Shown here one piece after another: positions 6,901 to 13,760 of a DNA stretch of 15,404 nucleotides (its first letter is position 1; each line of letters starts with the position of its first letter). The position numbers and the translations under genes are program-made. Source of the DNA: Clostridia bacterium (GTDB lineage: Bacteria > Bacillota > Clostridia > Oscillospirales > CAG-382); contig JAFQII010000032.1 of assembly GCA_017397605.1 (NCBI GenBank), positions 1 to 15,404 of the forward strand. The letters are read 5' to 3'. The notes beneath the pieces were generated by a model. The model saw nothing but the letters and a program-made list of their open reading frames with translations, was not told the origin of the DNA and did no database searches.

Positions 6901-6928
6901 ACTCTCCCGTCTCGTCCTTACGTTAGGC

Positions 6929-6957
6929 ATTATAACACATGGTCACGCGATTGTCAA
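6929..6957 (-). promoter_or_regulatory. Full-consensus sigma-A promoter of the membrane-protein unit
   Basis: On the minus strand TTGACA (6952-6957) and TATAAT (6929-6934) are separated by exactly 17 bases; both hexamers match the consensus fully. Transcription should begin near 6922, leaving a leader of about 180 bases before the ATG at 6742. A promoter of this strength is unusual for a set of small membrane proteins of unknown role, and suggests control may lie in the leader. Confidence 0.88.
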
Positions 6958-7000
6958 TAGGGTTTTGCAAACTTTTTGAAATTTTCTGTAGAATGTTATA

Positions 7001-7071
7001 TAGGGGCGCGCAGTACACGTCCGTTGCCGAAGTTCCATACGGATTTCACGGACGCGCAGTGCGCGCCCCTA
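7001..7071. repeat. MITE-like imperfect inverted repeat (23-base arms)
   Basis: Arms at 7001-7023 and 7049-7071 match as reverse complements at 20 of 23 positions, starting TAGGGGCGCGCA, around a 25-base centre. Differences inside the arms are mostly compensatory-looking changes in the purine/pyrimidine alternation. A further CTGTAG (6986-6991) and CTACAG (7069-7074) pair at the outside, but the left one is split off by 12 extra bases. It lies 20 bases after the URO-D-like gene and could serve as its transcript end. Terminal repeats of this GC-rich kind are common dispersed elements in Clostridia genomes; copies elsewhere cannot be seen here. Confidence 0.65.
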
Positions 7072-7091
7072 CAGCGCGATGCATGCGATTC

Positions 7092-8330
7092 TTATTCCCA
7101 AACGGTATCGATCGCCTGTCTTGCGATCTTGACCCACTCGCCAAAGCGCTCGGGTTGGTTTTTGCAGGTGTGCGTATCGCGCAAGATCAGCTCGATCACG
7201 CCGCCCTTGGCTTTTTGCAAGCCGTTTTCCAATTCTTTTTTGACGATTTCTCCGTCAAACGTGTCCGCCGCAAGCGGCATGGGCTTGGGTTTCCACGTCA
7301 TGATGTAATTCTTTTGCAAAACGGGCGTAAACTTTGCGATATCCGCCCACGGGCAGACCGCGACACGGCGCAGGTTGTTGATCTTGAGCACGCCGTCCAG
7401 CTTTTCGGACAGATCGTCGCAGCAGCCGTAGCCGTTGAGTCCAAACGGTGCCAAGATCTCGCGCTCATACTGCAAAACAAACTCCTCGTGCATCTCGGGC
7501 GAGATCTGCGCAAACTCCTGCGCCTCCGCCGCACCCCAAAGGTCGCACAGACGCACGCGGTCGGGGTCAAAGCCGGGCGCGGGCAGTTCGTCGGTGCATC
7601 CCACGCCGCCCGTATAATGAAAGACCTGATTATTGTTAAGCGACAGCAGATTGTATTTTTCGTACTGCGCCAGCATGCTCTTGACGCCCTCGACAAAGAA
7701 CTGCATGACCTCGTGGATCATCTCGGGCTCGTCGTACAAGTCATAAAGCAGATTGTCCAGCCCGCGGTACGCGCAATACCAGTTCATGAGATGAAAGCTG
7801 AAGTTTGTCTGTCCCACCGAGCGGATCGTCAAAACGTCGCCGATCGCATCGTTGAAAAAGTCCAGCTCCGATTCCGTGCGCTTTTCGTCATGCGTGATCA
7901 CGGGCATGGAAAGCTGTTTCCAGTCCGAGGGGTTCTCGATGATCGGAATGGTCTTGTACGCACCGCGCGTTGAGCCGGGAATGCGTTTGGGCGCAACACC
8001 CCACCAAGAGTTGTCGACCGCTTTGGGAACGTCGATCACCTCGGTGATCGGCACGTCGTCCTTGATGTACTGATGGCGGATCAAACGTTTGCGCAGCTCG
8101 TATTCCACCAAGCGCGCCGTCCAACCCGTGCATTGCAAGGCTTCCTGCGGCAAAAGCTCTGCCCACGCGCCGTCGGGATGCACAAACACAGGCGGTTTTT
8201 CGCCTTTGAGCGAAATGTGGCGTTTCCAAAAATCGACTTTTTCTTCGTTATTGCGCGGGTCGGACGCGATTTCTTTGACCTGCAGCGCCAACGCGCGCAG
8301 GATTTGTTTGTTGTTTTGCGCTTCTGTCAT
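7092..8330 (-). CDS. Uroporphyrinogen decarboxylase superfamily protein (methyltransferase-like)
   Basis: A 412-residue cytoplasmic protein of the URO-D superfamily, which includes true heme-pathway decarboxylases and the cobalamin-dependent methyltransferases MtaA/CmuA. The C-terminal half has the features of the methyltransferase-like branch: GYGCCDDL (300-307), NNLRRVAVCPWAD (319-331) and DTHTC (385-389). Cys303/Cys304, His387 and Cys389 are candidate metal ligands; this is inferred, and the classical HxC zinc motif is not present exactly. It is longer than heme-type HemE, and no heme genes are nearby. The start at 8330 has GAGGTG six bases upstream; an in-frame GTG at 8339 overlaps that site. 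It is the last gene of unit C, 10 bases after the exchanger. No corrinoid-binding partner is seen in the window, so the methyl donor is unknown. Confidence 0.85.
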   Translation of the reverse strand: MTEAQNNKQILRALALQVKEIASDPRNNEEKVDFWKRHISLKGEKPPVFVHPDGAWAELLPQEALQCTGWTARLVEYELRKRLIRHQYIKDDVPITEVIDVPKAVDNSWWGVAPKRIPGSTRGAYKTIPIIENPSDWKQLSMPVITHDEKRTESELDFFNDAIGDVLTIRSVGQTNFSFHLMNWYCAYRGLDNLLYDLYDEPEMIHEVMQFFVEGVKSMLAQYEKYNLLSLNNNQVFHYTGGVGCTDELPAPGFDPDRVRLCDLWGAAEAQEFAQISPEMHEEFVLQYEREILAPFGLNGYGCCDDLSEKLDGVLKINNLRRVAVCPWADIAKFTPVLQKNYIMTWKPKPMPLAADTFDGEIVKKELENGLQKAKGGVIELILRDTHTCKNQPERFGEWVKIARQAIDTVWE

Positions 8331-8336
8331 GTCAAG

Positions 8337-8342
8337 CACCTC
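8337..8342 (-). promoter_or_regulatory. Ribosome binding site of the URO-D-like gene
   Basis: GAGGTG on the minus strand overlaps the stop codon of the exchanger gene and sits six bases before the ATG at 8330. It makes the GTG at 8339, which falls inside it, an unlikely start. Confidence 0.75.
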
Positions 8343-9384
8343 AAATCACAAACTGCAGTACACAAAATACGGCATAAATTCCAAGTAACGCAATGCCTTG
8401 CACGCGCGACAGCTTTTGGCGCAACAGCGTCGGAACAGTCAAGATTGCCATCACCGCCAGCATGATCGGCAAATCGATCACCAAGGACGAGTTGATCCCG
8501 CCGATCATCCCCGAAACAGGTACGTCAAACGGGTTGATCGTTACGGCAATACCGCTGACGAGCACCAGATTGAACAGGTTTGCGCCGATGATGTTGCCCA
8601 ACGACAAAGAGCCGTGCCCCTTAATCAGCGAGGTAATCGCGGTCACCAGCTCGGGCAAGGAAGTTCCGAGCGCAACGATCGTCAGGCCGATCACCTTTTC
8701 GGATACGCCCAGCTCACGCGCGATCACGATCGCGTTGTCTACCAAAAGATCTGCGCCGACGGCAATCAGTACCGCGCCGATCACCAAAAGAATCACGTCT
8801 TTCCAAAAGCTGTCCTTGCCGCTTTCGATTTCTTCGACGGTGTGATCCTCGCCGCTTTGCGCTTCCAGCTCCGATTCGGACGCATGCACGCCGCTTTCCT
8901 CTTCCTTGATAACCGTTTCGATCGTCGCAGAAGTCTTTTTCATGCGGAGAACCGTCAGCGTCATATAGGCGGCAAACGTCACAAGCAGTATGATTCCCAC
9001 CGTACGCGAGAACGTGCCAAACACGTACGCCGCGGCGCAATAGACCGCCGCCGCGCCGAAAAAGAATGCAACAGGCAATACAAGGCTCTTGCGCGCCGCA
9101 TTGCCCGGCTTGATCGCAATCGTGATCGCGGCGATCAATGCGGTGTTGCAGATGATCGAACCGATCGCGTTGCCGTAAGCGATCGAGCCGCTTCCCTGCA
9201 TGGCCGCTCCTGCGGAAACCATCACCTCGGGCAAGGTCGTTCCGATCGAAACGACCGTCGCACCAATCAAAATCTCCGGCAAATGAAACCGCCTTGCGAT
9301 TCCGGTCGCACCGTCCACAAACCAGTCACCGCCCTTGATCAACAAAAAGAAACCGATGATCAAAAGTAAAACAGAAACCCACAT
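8341..9384 (-). CDS. Calcium/sodium antiporter, CaCA superfamily (YrbG-like)
   Basis: A 347-residue polytopic membrane exchanger with about ten helices, arranged as two inverted halves. The alpha repeats that line the ion path are both intact: GATVVSIGTTLPE (41-53) with GNAIGSIICN following, and GLTIVALGTSLPE (233-245) with GNIIGANLFN following. Glu53 and Glu245 correspond to the conserved ion-binding acids of this family. The cytoplasmic loop between halves (about 148-196) is long and very acidic (KEEESGVHASESELEAQSGED is typical), more than in compact bacterial homologues I know. GAGGT precedes the ATG at 9384. It lies 16 bases after the phosphodiesterase gene. Family members export Ca2+ for Na+ or H+; which cation is used here cannot be told. 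Confidence 0.93.
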   Translation of the reverse strand: MWVSVLLLIIGFFLLIKGGDWFVDGATGIARRFHLPEILIGATVVSIGTTLPEVMVSAGAAMQGSGSIAYGNAIGSIICNTALIAAITIAIKPGNAARKSLVLPVAFFFGAAAVYCAAAYVFGTFSRTVGIILLVTFAAYMTLTVLRMKKTSATIETVIKEEESGVHASESELEAQSGEDHTVEEIESGKDSFWKDVILLVIGAVLIAVGADLLVDNAIVIARELGVSEKVIGLTIVALGTSLPELVTAITSLIKGHGSLSLGNIIGANLFNLVLVSGIAVTINPFDVPVSGMIGGINSSLVIDLPIMLAVMAILTVPTLLRQKLSRVQGIALLGIYAVFCVLQFVI

Positions 9385-9400
9385 TGTTTATACCTCGTTT

Positions 9401-10216
9401 TCAGCATATTTCAAAAATCGCGCACTCACCCAGATCATGCGCAGTTTTTCGTTCCGCATCCCCTCTTGCCGTCCAGACAAATCGCGGTGCGCCGAACCAT
9501 TCGGTTGCAATTCTCACGGGCAGTGCGTCTCGATCCATTTTGTTGTACGCGATAAAATCGGGACGCGACAGCACGTTGAGCGCCATCGCGGTCAGCAATG
9601 CGTGCAAAACCGTCGTCTTATTTTTGTCGCGGCAAACGTTGGTGTAAAGCTGTCCGTAGCACGCATCGGGCAGATATTTTTTCATGTTGTACAGCAACAG
9701 CGGATTAAACGACTCGATGCAATACGCACCGTCATAATCCGACAACAGCGACGCAACTTTTTGGCAAAGGGAAGCATCCAACGTCTCGCCCTTGAGCTCC
9801 ACCAACAGCGGAACGCGTCCGCCGACGAGCGCCAGCACCTCGGCAAAGGTCGGGACTGTTTGATCCGTCCCCGCCAGCGAAAGTTTTTGCAGCTCCGACG
9901 CGGTCAGGTCGCTTACCTTTTTGTCAACTCCCGTCATGCGCGTGAGCGTGTAGTCGTGGAACACCATGACCGTTCCGTCGCGCGAAAGCTGTACGTCCAG
10001 CTCAATGCCGCAGCCCGCTTCCGCGGCGCGCGCAAACGCAGAGAGCGAGTTTTCGGGCACGCCCTCTCCGTGCAGACCGCGGTGTGCGTAGTCGCAAAGC
10101 AGTTTTTTGTCACACTTCCTGCCGCGCGGGCGTACCAGCACAAACAGATACACCGCCGCAGAAAGCACACAAAACGCCAAAATTCCAATCAAAAACGGTA
10201 TCATATCAATCCACAT
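9401..10216 (-). CDS. Membrane-anchored glycerophosphodiester phosphodiesterase
   Basis: A 271-residue GDPD-family enzyme that hydrolyses glycerophosphodiesters to glycerol-3-phosphate and an alcohol. One N-terminal helix (about 6-27) should anchor it in the membrane with the TIM-barrel catalytic domain beyond. The catalytic signature is complete: His45-Arg46 (AHRGLHG), Glu55-Asn56 (PENS), Glu72 and Asp74 (IELDVQLSRDG), and His87 (VFHDYTLTR). GGAG lies seven bases before the ATG at 10216, which overlaps the end of the MFS gene; an alternative ATG at 10204 immediately follows that gene's stop. An upstream in-frame extension within the MFS gene is not supported. Its product could feed the glycerol-3-phosphate-dehydrogenase-like genes across the divergent promoter region; that link is inferred. 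Confidence 0.92.
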   Translation of the reverse strand: MWIDMIPFLIGILAFCVLSAAVYLFVLVRPRGRKCDKKLLCDYAHRGLHGEGVPENSLSAFARAAEAGCGIELDVQLSRDGTVMVFHDYTLTRMTGVDKKVSDLTASELQKLSLAGTDQTVPTFAEVLALVGGRVPLLVELKGETLDASLCQKVASLLSDYDGAYCIESFNPLLLYNMKKYLPDACYGQLYTNVCRDKNKTTVLHALLTAMALNVLSRPDFIAYNKMDRDALPVRIATEWFGAPRFVWTARGDAERKTAHDLGECAIFEIC

Positions 10217-11591
10217 CCAAATGCTCCAGCAAGCTCTTGCTCTCGATCTTTTGCGCATCGCCGTGTTTGACAAACAGCATCGTCACAAACGAGAACATGA
10301 CAAACACCGCACCAAACGCAAAGAATACGTAGCGCATGCCCCACACGTCGTACAAGAAGCCCGACAGAATGGGCGCGACGATCTGTGCCGCCATCGATGC
10401 CGTGTAATAATACCCCGTGTATTTGCCGATGTCGCCTTTTCCTGCCAGCTCGACCGCCATCGGGAACGAGTTGACGTTGATCGTCGCCCAGCCGATGCCC
10501 GCAAGCACAAACACGGGATACATGATCATTTCGGGCGTGTCGGGCGTAACAAACACACCGATACAAAACGCCGTCGCAAGCATCAAAACACCTGCCAGAA
10601 CGGTTTTTTTGCGTCCGATCTTGGACGCGATGATACCGACGGGAATATACGACACGATTGCCGCCGCCTGCGCGACGATCAGCGTAAAGTTAAAGTCAAA
10701 GCCCAACACGTTGGTCGCATACACCGAGTATTTGCTCGTGATCGAGTTGTAGCCGATGTACCACAAAGCAACCGACGCAAGGATCAGCATGAGCGAACGG
10801 AATTCCGCGCCCGTCAGCTTGCGCTTTTCGGCAGGCGCATCGGGCTTGCTTGCGCCGTCAAGCCCCAGACGGCGTGTTTCTTCTTCCATTTCGGACGCCC
10901 ATTTGTTTTCCTTGACGGTCAAAAGAAAGATCACAAAGCCACAAAGCATCACCGCACAGACAGCAACGACATAACCCGTGTACTGCATATACGCGTGTTT
11001 GGAGGTTGCAAATATCATGCCCAGCACCAACACGATGATACCGCCTGCCGTTCCCGTCAGGTTGATGATCGCATTTGCTTTGGAACGCAGCGGCGCCACC
11101 GTTACATCGGGCATCAGCGCAACCGCAGGCGAACGGAACGTCGCCATCGCGACCAGCACGACCAACAGCGTTGCAATAAAGCCGACCAGCGGCAACGGAT
11201 TTGCAAGCGTCAGCTCCAATGTTTTTTCGGCAACAAAGCCTTCCGCGCCCTGCAGGGACGGAATTTCCGCCGCGACCAGCTTGGCAATCTGATAGTTGTC
11301 GATCAGCGTGAGTCCGACAAACGAGACGATCGCCACGATCGTACCAAAGAAGATAAACGGCGTGCGCTTGCCGTATTTGGTATGCACCCTGTCGGACAGC
11401 GTGCCGAACAAGGGCAGCAAGAACACCGCCAGCACGTTGTCGATCGACATGATCGCGCCCGACGCAGACTGCGGCAGACCGAAATGGTTGGTCAGAATCA
11501 ACGGAATGATCGCGTCGTACGCCTGCCAGAATGCCGTGATCAAAAAGAATGCCATGCCGACAAGCAAAGTGCGTTTGTAATTGAGCTTCAT
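10206..11591 (-). CDS. MFS transporter, GPH/SLC45-like sugar or glycoside family
   Basis: A 461-residue, roughly 12-helix major facilitator transporter. The loop 2-3 signature is GTLSDRVHTKYGKRTPF (63-79), the form found in glycoside-pentoside-hexuronide and sucrose-type (SLC45-like) carriers. The matching signature in the second half reads GIIASKIGRKKTVLAG. The central cytoplasmic loop (about residues 225-260) is charged, with KENKWASEMEEETRRLGL. The start at 11591 has AAAAGGAGT upstream with good spacing. It lies 21 bases after the preceding gene, and its end overlaps the phosphodiesterase start. The neighbour suggests import of a sugar-like or glycerophosphodiester-type compound, but the substrate is not visible in the sequence. 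Confidence 0.9.
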   Translation of the reverse strand: MKLNYKRTLLVGMAFFLITAFWQAYDAIIPLILTNHFGLPQSASGAIMSIDNVLAVFLLPLFGTLSDRVHTKYGKRTPFIFFGTIVAIVSFVGLTLIDNYQIAKLVAAEIPSLQGAEGFVAEKTLELTLANPLPLVGFIATLLVVLVAMATFRSPAVALMPDVTVAPLRSKANAIINLTGTAGGIIVLVLGMIFATSKHAYMQYTGYVVAVCAVMLCGFVIFLLTVKENKWASEMEEETRRLGLDGASKPDAPAEKRKLTGAEFRSLMLILASVALWYIGYNSITSKYSVYATNVLGFDFNFTLIVAQAAAIVSYIPVGIIASKIGRKKTVLAGVLMLATAFCIGVFVTPDTPEMIMYPVFVLAGIGWATINVNSFPMAVELAGKGDIGKYTGYYYTASMAAQIVAPILSGFLYDVWGMRYVFFAFGAVFVMFSFVTMLFVKHGDAQKIESKSLLEHLDVD

Positions 11592-11612
11592 TGTGATACT
11601 CCTTTTGGAAAT

Positions 11613-12104
11613 TTATTCTGCACGCTTGCGCAAAACGGTCTCGGTGACAACGCCGTTTTCGATCCGCATATAGCCGTTTTTGCGGTATGTATACGGCGCA
11701 AACGGAACGGGCCGCGCCTTTTCGTCATGTTCCCAAAAAGACCGGTCAAAGTCCTGTCCGATCGTCAACTCGCCTGTGTAAGCGCAAGGAAGTTTGTCAA
11801 ACTCATACAAAACCCAATCGTTGTCACCGTAACGGGACGGCTCTGCGCCGAGCACACACGGCTTTTTGCAAAACCGCCGCGGATGCACCGCAAGCCGTGC
11901 CAAAAACAGTCTGCCGTGTTCAATTCGATAGACGATGCTGTACGAAAACGGTTCTGACCGCTTGACGGAAATGCCATGCGCCTTGCAATCAAACGCAAGC
12001 GTCGGCGAGCTGTCGAATACGACCGTGCCGTCTTCCGTTTCGATCGAGATTTGGTAATGGTTGCCGTATTTGTCCGTTCGCTCGTGGTTGCTGCTTTCAA
12101 ACAT
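11613..12104 (-). CDS. Hypothetical soluble protein, first gene of unit C
   Basis: A 163-residue protein I do not recognise. There is no signal peptide or membrane helix. It is beta-rich, with alternating hydrophobic and charged residues. The middle contains IVYRIEHGRLFLARL (82-96 approximately) and the second half CAYTGELTIGQDF, followed by YMRIENGVV. This order (a strand with GRL[FY]L, then AxYTGEL.I..., then I.NG.V near the end) is seen in assorted small Bacterial proteins without known function; I cannot place it in a named family. AAAGGG lies about nine bases before the ATG at 12104, and a sigma-A promoter lies just upstream, so this gene leads the operon with the MFS transporter. Confidence 0.78.
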   Translation of the reverse strand: MFESSNHERTDKYGNHYQISIETEDGTVVFDSSPTLAFDCKAHGISVKRSEPFSYSIVYRIEHGRLFLARLAVHPRRFCKKPCVLGAEPSRYGDNDWVLYEFDKLPCAYTGELTIGQDFDRSFWEHDEKARPVPFAPYTYRKNGYMRIENGVVTETVLRKRAE

Positions 12105-12136
12105 TGCTGTTTTCCCTTTTGAGGTTTCTTTCTTTT

Positions 12137-12165
12137 ATGATAACACAAACCCCGCTCCTTTTCAA
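12137..12165 (-). promoter_or_regulatory. Sigma-A promoter of unit C
   Basis: On the minus strand TTGAAA (12160-12165) and TATCAT (12137-12142) are separated by 17 bases. Transcription should begin near 12130, giving a short leader of about 26 bases before the ATG at 12104. The promoter diverges from that of the glp-like operon, with about 75 bases between the two -35 boxes. Confidence 0.78.
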
Positions 12166-12238
12166 GAGAATGATGTTTGTTTTGTGAACTTTTTATGCAG
12201 AAACCTTAAAAAAGCCTTTGTTTTTTTCGTTTGTGCAA

Positions 12239-12267
12239 TTGATTTTGGAGAATATGTGTGTTACAAT
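12239..12267 (+). promoter_or_regulatory. Sigma-A promoter of the glp-like operon
   Basis: TTGATT (12239-12244) and TACAAT (12262-12267) are separated by 17 bases. Transcription should begin near 12274, about 38 bases before the ATG at 12312. The -10 box is embedded in a palindrome (12263-12274), which could be a repressor site. Confidence 0.78.
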
Positions 12268-12274
12268 ATATTGT
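12263..12274. promoter_or_regulatory. Perfect 12-base palindrome over the -10 box (candidate operator)
   Basis: ACAATATATTGT is its own reverse complement and covers most of the -10 hexamer and the expected start site. With flanks, GTTACAATATATTGTTAC is palindromic at 16 of 18 positions. A dimeric repressor bound here would block transcription. No regulator gene is in the window. Confidence 0.45.
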
Positions 12275-12291
12275 TACTTGATTTATGTTTC

Positions 12292-12298
12292 GGGAGGG
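12292..12298 (+). promoter_or_regulatory. Distant ribosome binding site of the GlpA-like gene
   Basis: GGGAGGG lies about 13-14 bases before the ATG at 12312, longer than the usual 5-9. No better start in frame is available close by, so expression of this gene may be lower than its promoter suggests. Confidence 0.55.
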
Positions 12299-12311
12299 TG
12301 CAAAAACAGAT

Positions 12312-13760
12312 ATGAAATGTTTTGACGTCGCCGTCATCGGCGCAGGTGTTGTGGGCAGCTTGCTCGCAAGAGAATTGACAAAATACGAGCTTTCGGTCGC
12401 GTTGATCGAAGCGCGTGAGGACGTTGCCACGGGAGCGACAAGCGCCAACAGTGCAATCGCGCACGGCGGCTTTGACCCCGTTCCCGGTACGCTCAAAGCA
12501 AAGCTCAACGTGCGCGGCACGCAGATGATGCCCGCACTCACCAAAGAGCTGGGCGTTCCGTACCGTGCCAACGGCTCTTTGGTTTTGGCTTTTTCGGAAG
12601 ACGATATGGTATCCGTCCGCGCGCTGTATGAGCGCGGATTGCAAAACGGCGTCGATGGGCTGTCCGTTTTGAACGCAGAAGAACTCCACGAGCTTGAGCC
12701 GAACGTTTCCGACGAAGCGGTCGGTGCGTTGCGTTGCACAAGCGCGGGCATCGTTTGCCCTTACACGCTGGCAACTGCCGCCGCAGGCAATGCGGTCGAC
12801 AACGGCGCGGAGCTGTTTTTGTCCTCCCCCGTCACCGCGATCGACAAAAAAGACGGTATCTTTTGCATCCGCGCGGGCAAGCAAGTCCTGCATGCCAAAT
12901 ACGTTGCCAACTGCGCAGGCATTTTCTCCGACGAAATCGCGCGCATGGTCGGCGACGACAGCTTTTGCGTCAAACCGCGTATCGGCGAGTATATGCTGAT
13001 GGACAAATCCGAGGGCAACCTCGTTTCGCACACGCTGTTCCAGGTACCGAGCAAAATGGGCAAGGGCATTCTCGTCACGCCTACGGTACACGGCAACCTC
13101 TTGGTCGGCCCGACGGCATTGAACACAGAAGACAAGCAAGACGACGCCACCACGAGAGAGGGGTTGGAGTTTGTCAAAAAAGCCGCAACGCGTTCCGTGG
13201 CGTGCCTCAACTTCCGCACCGTCATCACCTCGTTTGCGGGCGTACGTTCCGTCCCGAACGAGGAGGATTTTATCATCCGTTTTTCCAAGTGGGACAACCA
13301 CTTTTTGCACGTCGCGGGCATCGAGTCGCCCGGACTTTCGGCTTCTCCCGCAATCGCGCAGTACGCGGCGGAATTGCTTGCGAACGAAGGGCTGAACCTG
13401 ACCGAAAACAAGCAGTTTAACGGCTCGCGCAAGTCCTATCATTGGTTCTCCGAGCTGTCCATGGAAGAAAAGAACAAGGTCATTGCCGAGAACCCCGCGT
13501 TCGGCCGCGTGGTCTGCCGTTGCGAAACGGTGACCGAGGGCGAGATCGTCGAGGCGATCCACCGCGCCCCCAAGGCGATGACCTTGGACGCACTCAAGCA
13601 CCGCTTGCGCAGCGGTATGGGACGCTGTCAGGGCGGTTTCTGCACACCGCTTCTCACGGAGATCCTCGCGCGCGAGCTGGGCATCGATCAGACAGAGGTG
13701 CGCAAAAACACCGAACACAGCACGCTTTTGGTCGGCAGAGCAAAGGAGGTACAGCAATGA
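12312..13760 (+). CDS. GlpA-like FAD-dependent dehydrogenase with C-terminal [2Fe-2S] (BFD-like) domain
   Basis: A 482-residue cytoplasmic flavoprotein of the DAO/glycerol-3-phosphate dehydrogenase family. The N-terminal FAD motif is VIGAGVVG (8-15), with Glu at the end of the second strand (LIEAREDVATGATSANS). The middle has the substrate-domain pattern of GlpA/LhgO-type enzymes (AIAHGGFDP, AGIVCPYTLA), and FAGVRSVP near the end of the flavin domain. The last 80 residues are a BFD-like iron-sulfur domain with Cys402, Cys404 (CRC), Cys439 and Cys444 (GRCQGGFC). The start at 12312 is preceded by GGGAGGG about 14 bases away, a long spacing; the in-frame ATG at 12285 has no ribosome site and only about 11 bases of leader. 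ATGA overlap couples it to the next gene. Oxidation of glycerol-3-phosphate is likely; a 2-hydroxyacid is possible. Confidence 0.88.
   Translation: MKCFDVAVIGAGVVGSLLARELTKYELSVALIEAREDVATGATSANSAIAHGGFDPVPGTLKAKLNVRGTQMMPALTKELGVPYRANGSLVLAFSEDDMVSVRALYERGLQNGVDGLSVLNAEELHELEPNVSDEAVGALRCTSAGIVCPYTLATAAAGNAVDNGAELFLSSPVTAIDKKDGIFCIRAGKQVLHAKYVANCAGIFSDEIARMVGDDSFCVKPRIGEYMLMDKSEGNLVSHTLFQVPSKMGKGILVTPTVHGNLLVGPTALNTEDKQDDATTREGLEFVKKAATRSVACLNFRTVITSFAGVRSVPNEEDFIIRFSKWDNHFLHVAGIESPGLSASPAIAQYAAELLANEGLNLTENKQFNGSRKSYHWFSELSMEEKNKVIAENPAFGRVVCRCETVTEGEIVEAIHRAPKAMTLDALKHRLRSGMGRCQGGFCTPLLTEILARELGIDQTEVRKNTEHSTLLVGRAKEVQQ
13742..13750 (+). promoter_or_regulatory. Ribosome binding site of the second oxidoreductase gene
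   Basis: AAAGGAGGT lies six bases before the ATG at 13757, inside the end of the GlpA-like gene. It is among the strongest ribosome sites in the window and sits with an ATGA stop-start overlap, so the second subunit may be translated well by coupling. Confidence 0.85.

Larger units (their letters stand above)
6743..7091. other. Intergenic region between the URO-D-like gene and the membrane-protein unit
   Basis: No credible gene is seen here on either strand. Reading along the minus strand, it contains a MITE-like inverted repeat just after the stop of the URO-D-like gene (7001-7071), an AT-rich stretch, the sigma-A promoter (6929-6957), the folded leader and the ribosome binding site. Confidence 0.8.

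Noticed and set aside
6743..6922. A known riboswitch (glycine, cobalamin, TPP, SAM, lysine or T-box) in the leader
   Set aside because: None of the conserved cores I know for these classes could be found, so it is kept only as a structured leader of unknown type.
7092..8330. Heme-pathway uroporphyrinogen decarboxylase (hemE)
   Set aside because: It is longer than HemE, lacks recognisable heme-enzyme signature motifs, carries methyltransferase-branch motifs, and has no heme genes beside it.
10107..11957. Plus-strand open frame of 616 codons opposite the MFS transporter and its neighbours
   Set aside because: It spans the antisense of three real genes, has highly biased composition (Arg, His, Gln, Asp) and no ribosome site.
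12261..13757. Minus-strand open frame of 498 codons opposite the GlpA-like gene
   Set aside because: The plus strand carries FAD and iron-sulfur motifs, promoter and operon context. The minus frame has none and would cross the divergent promoter region.
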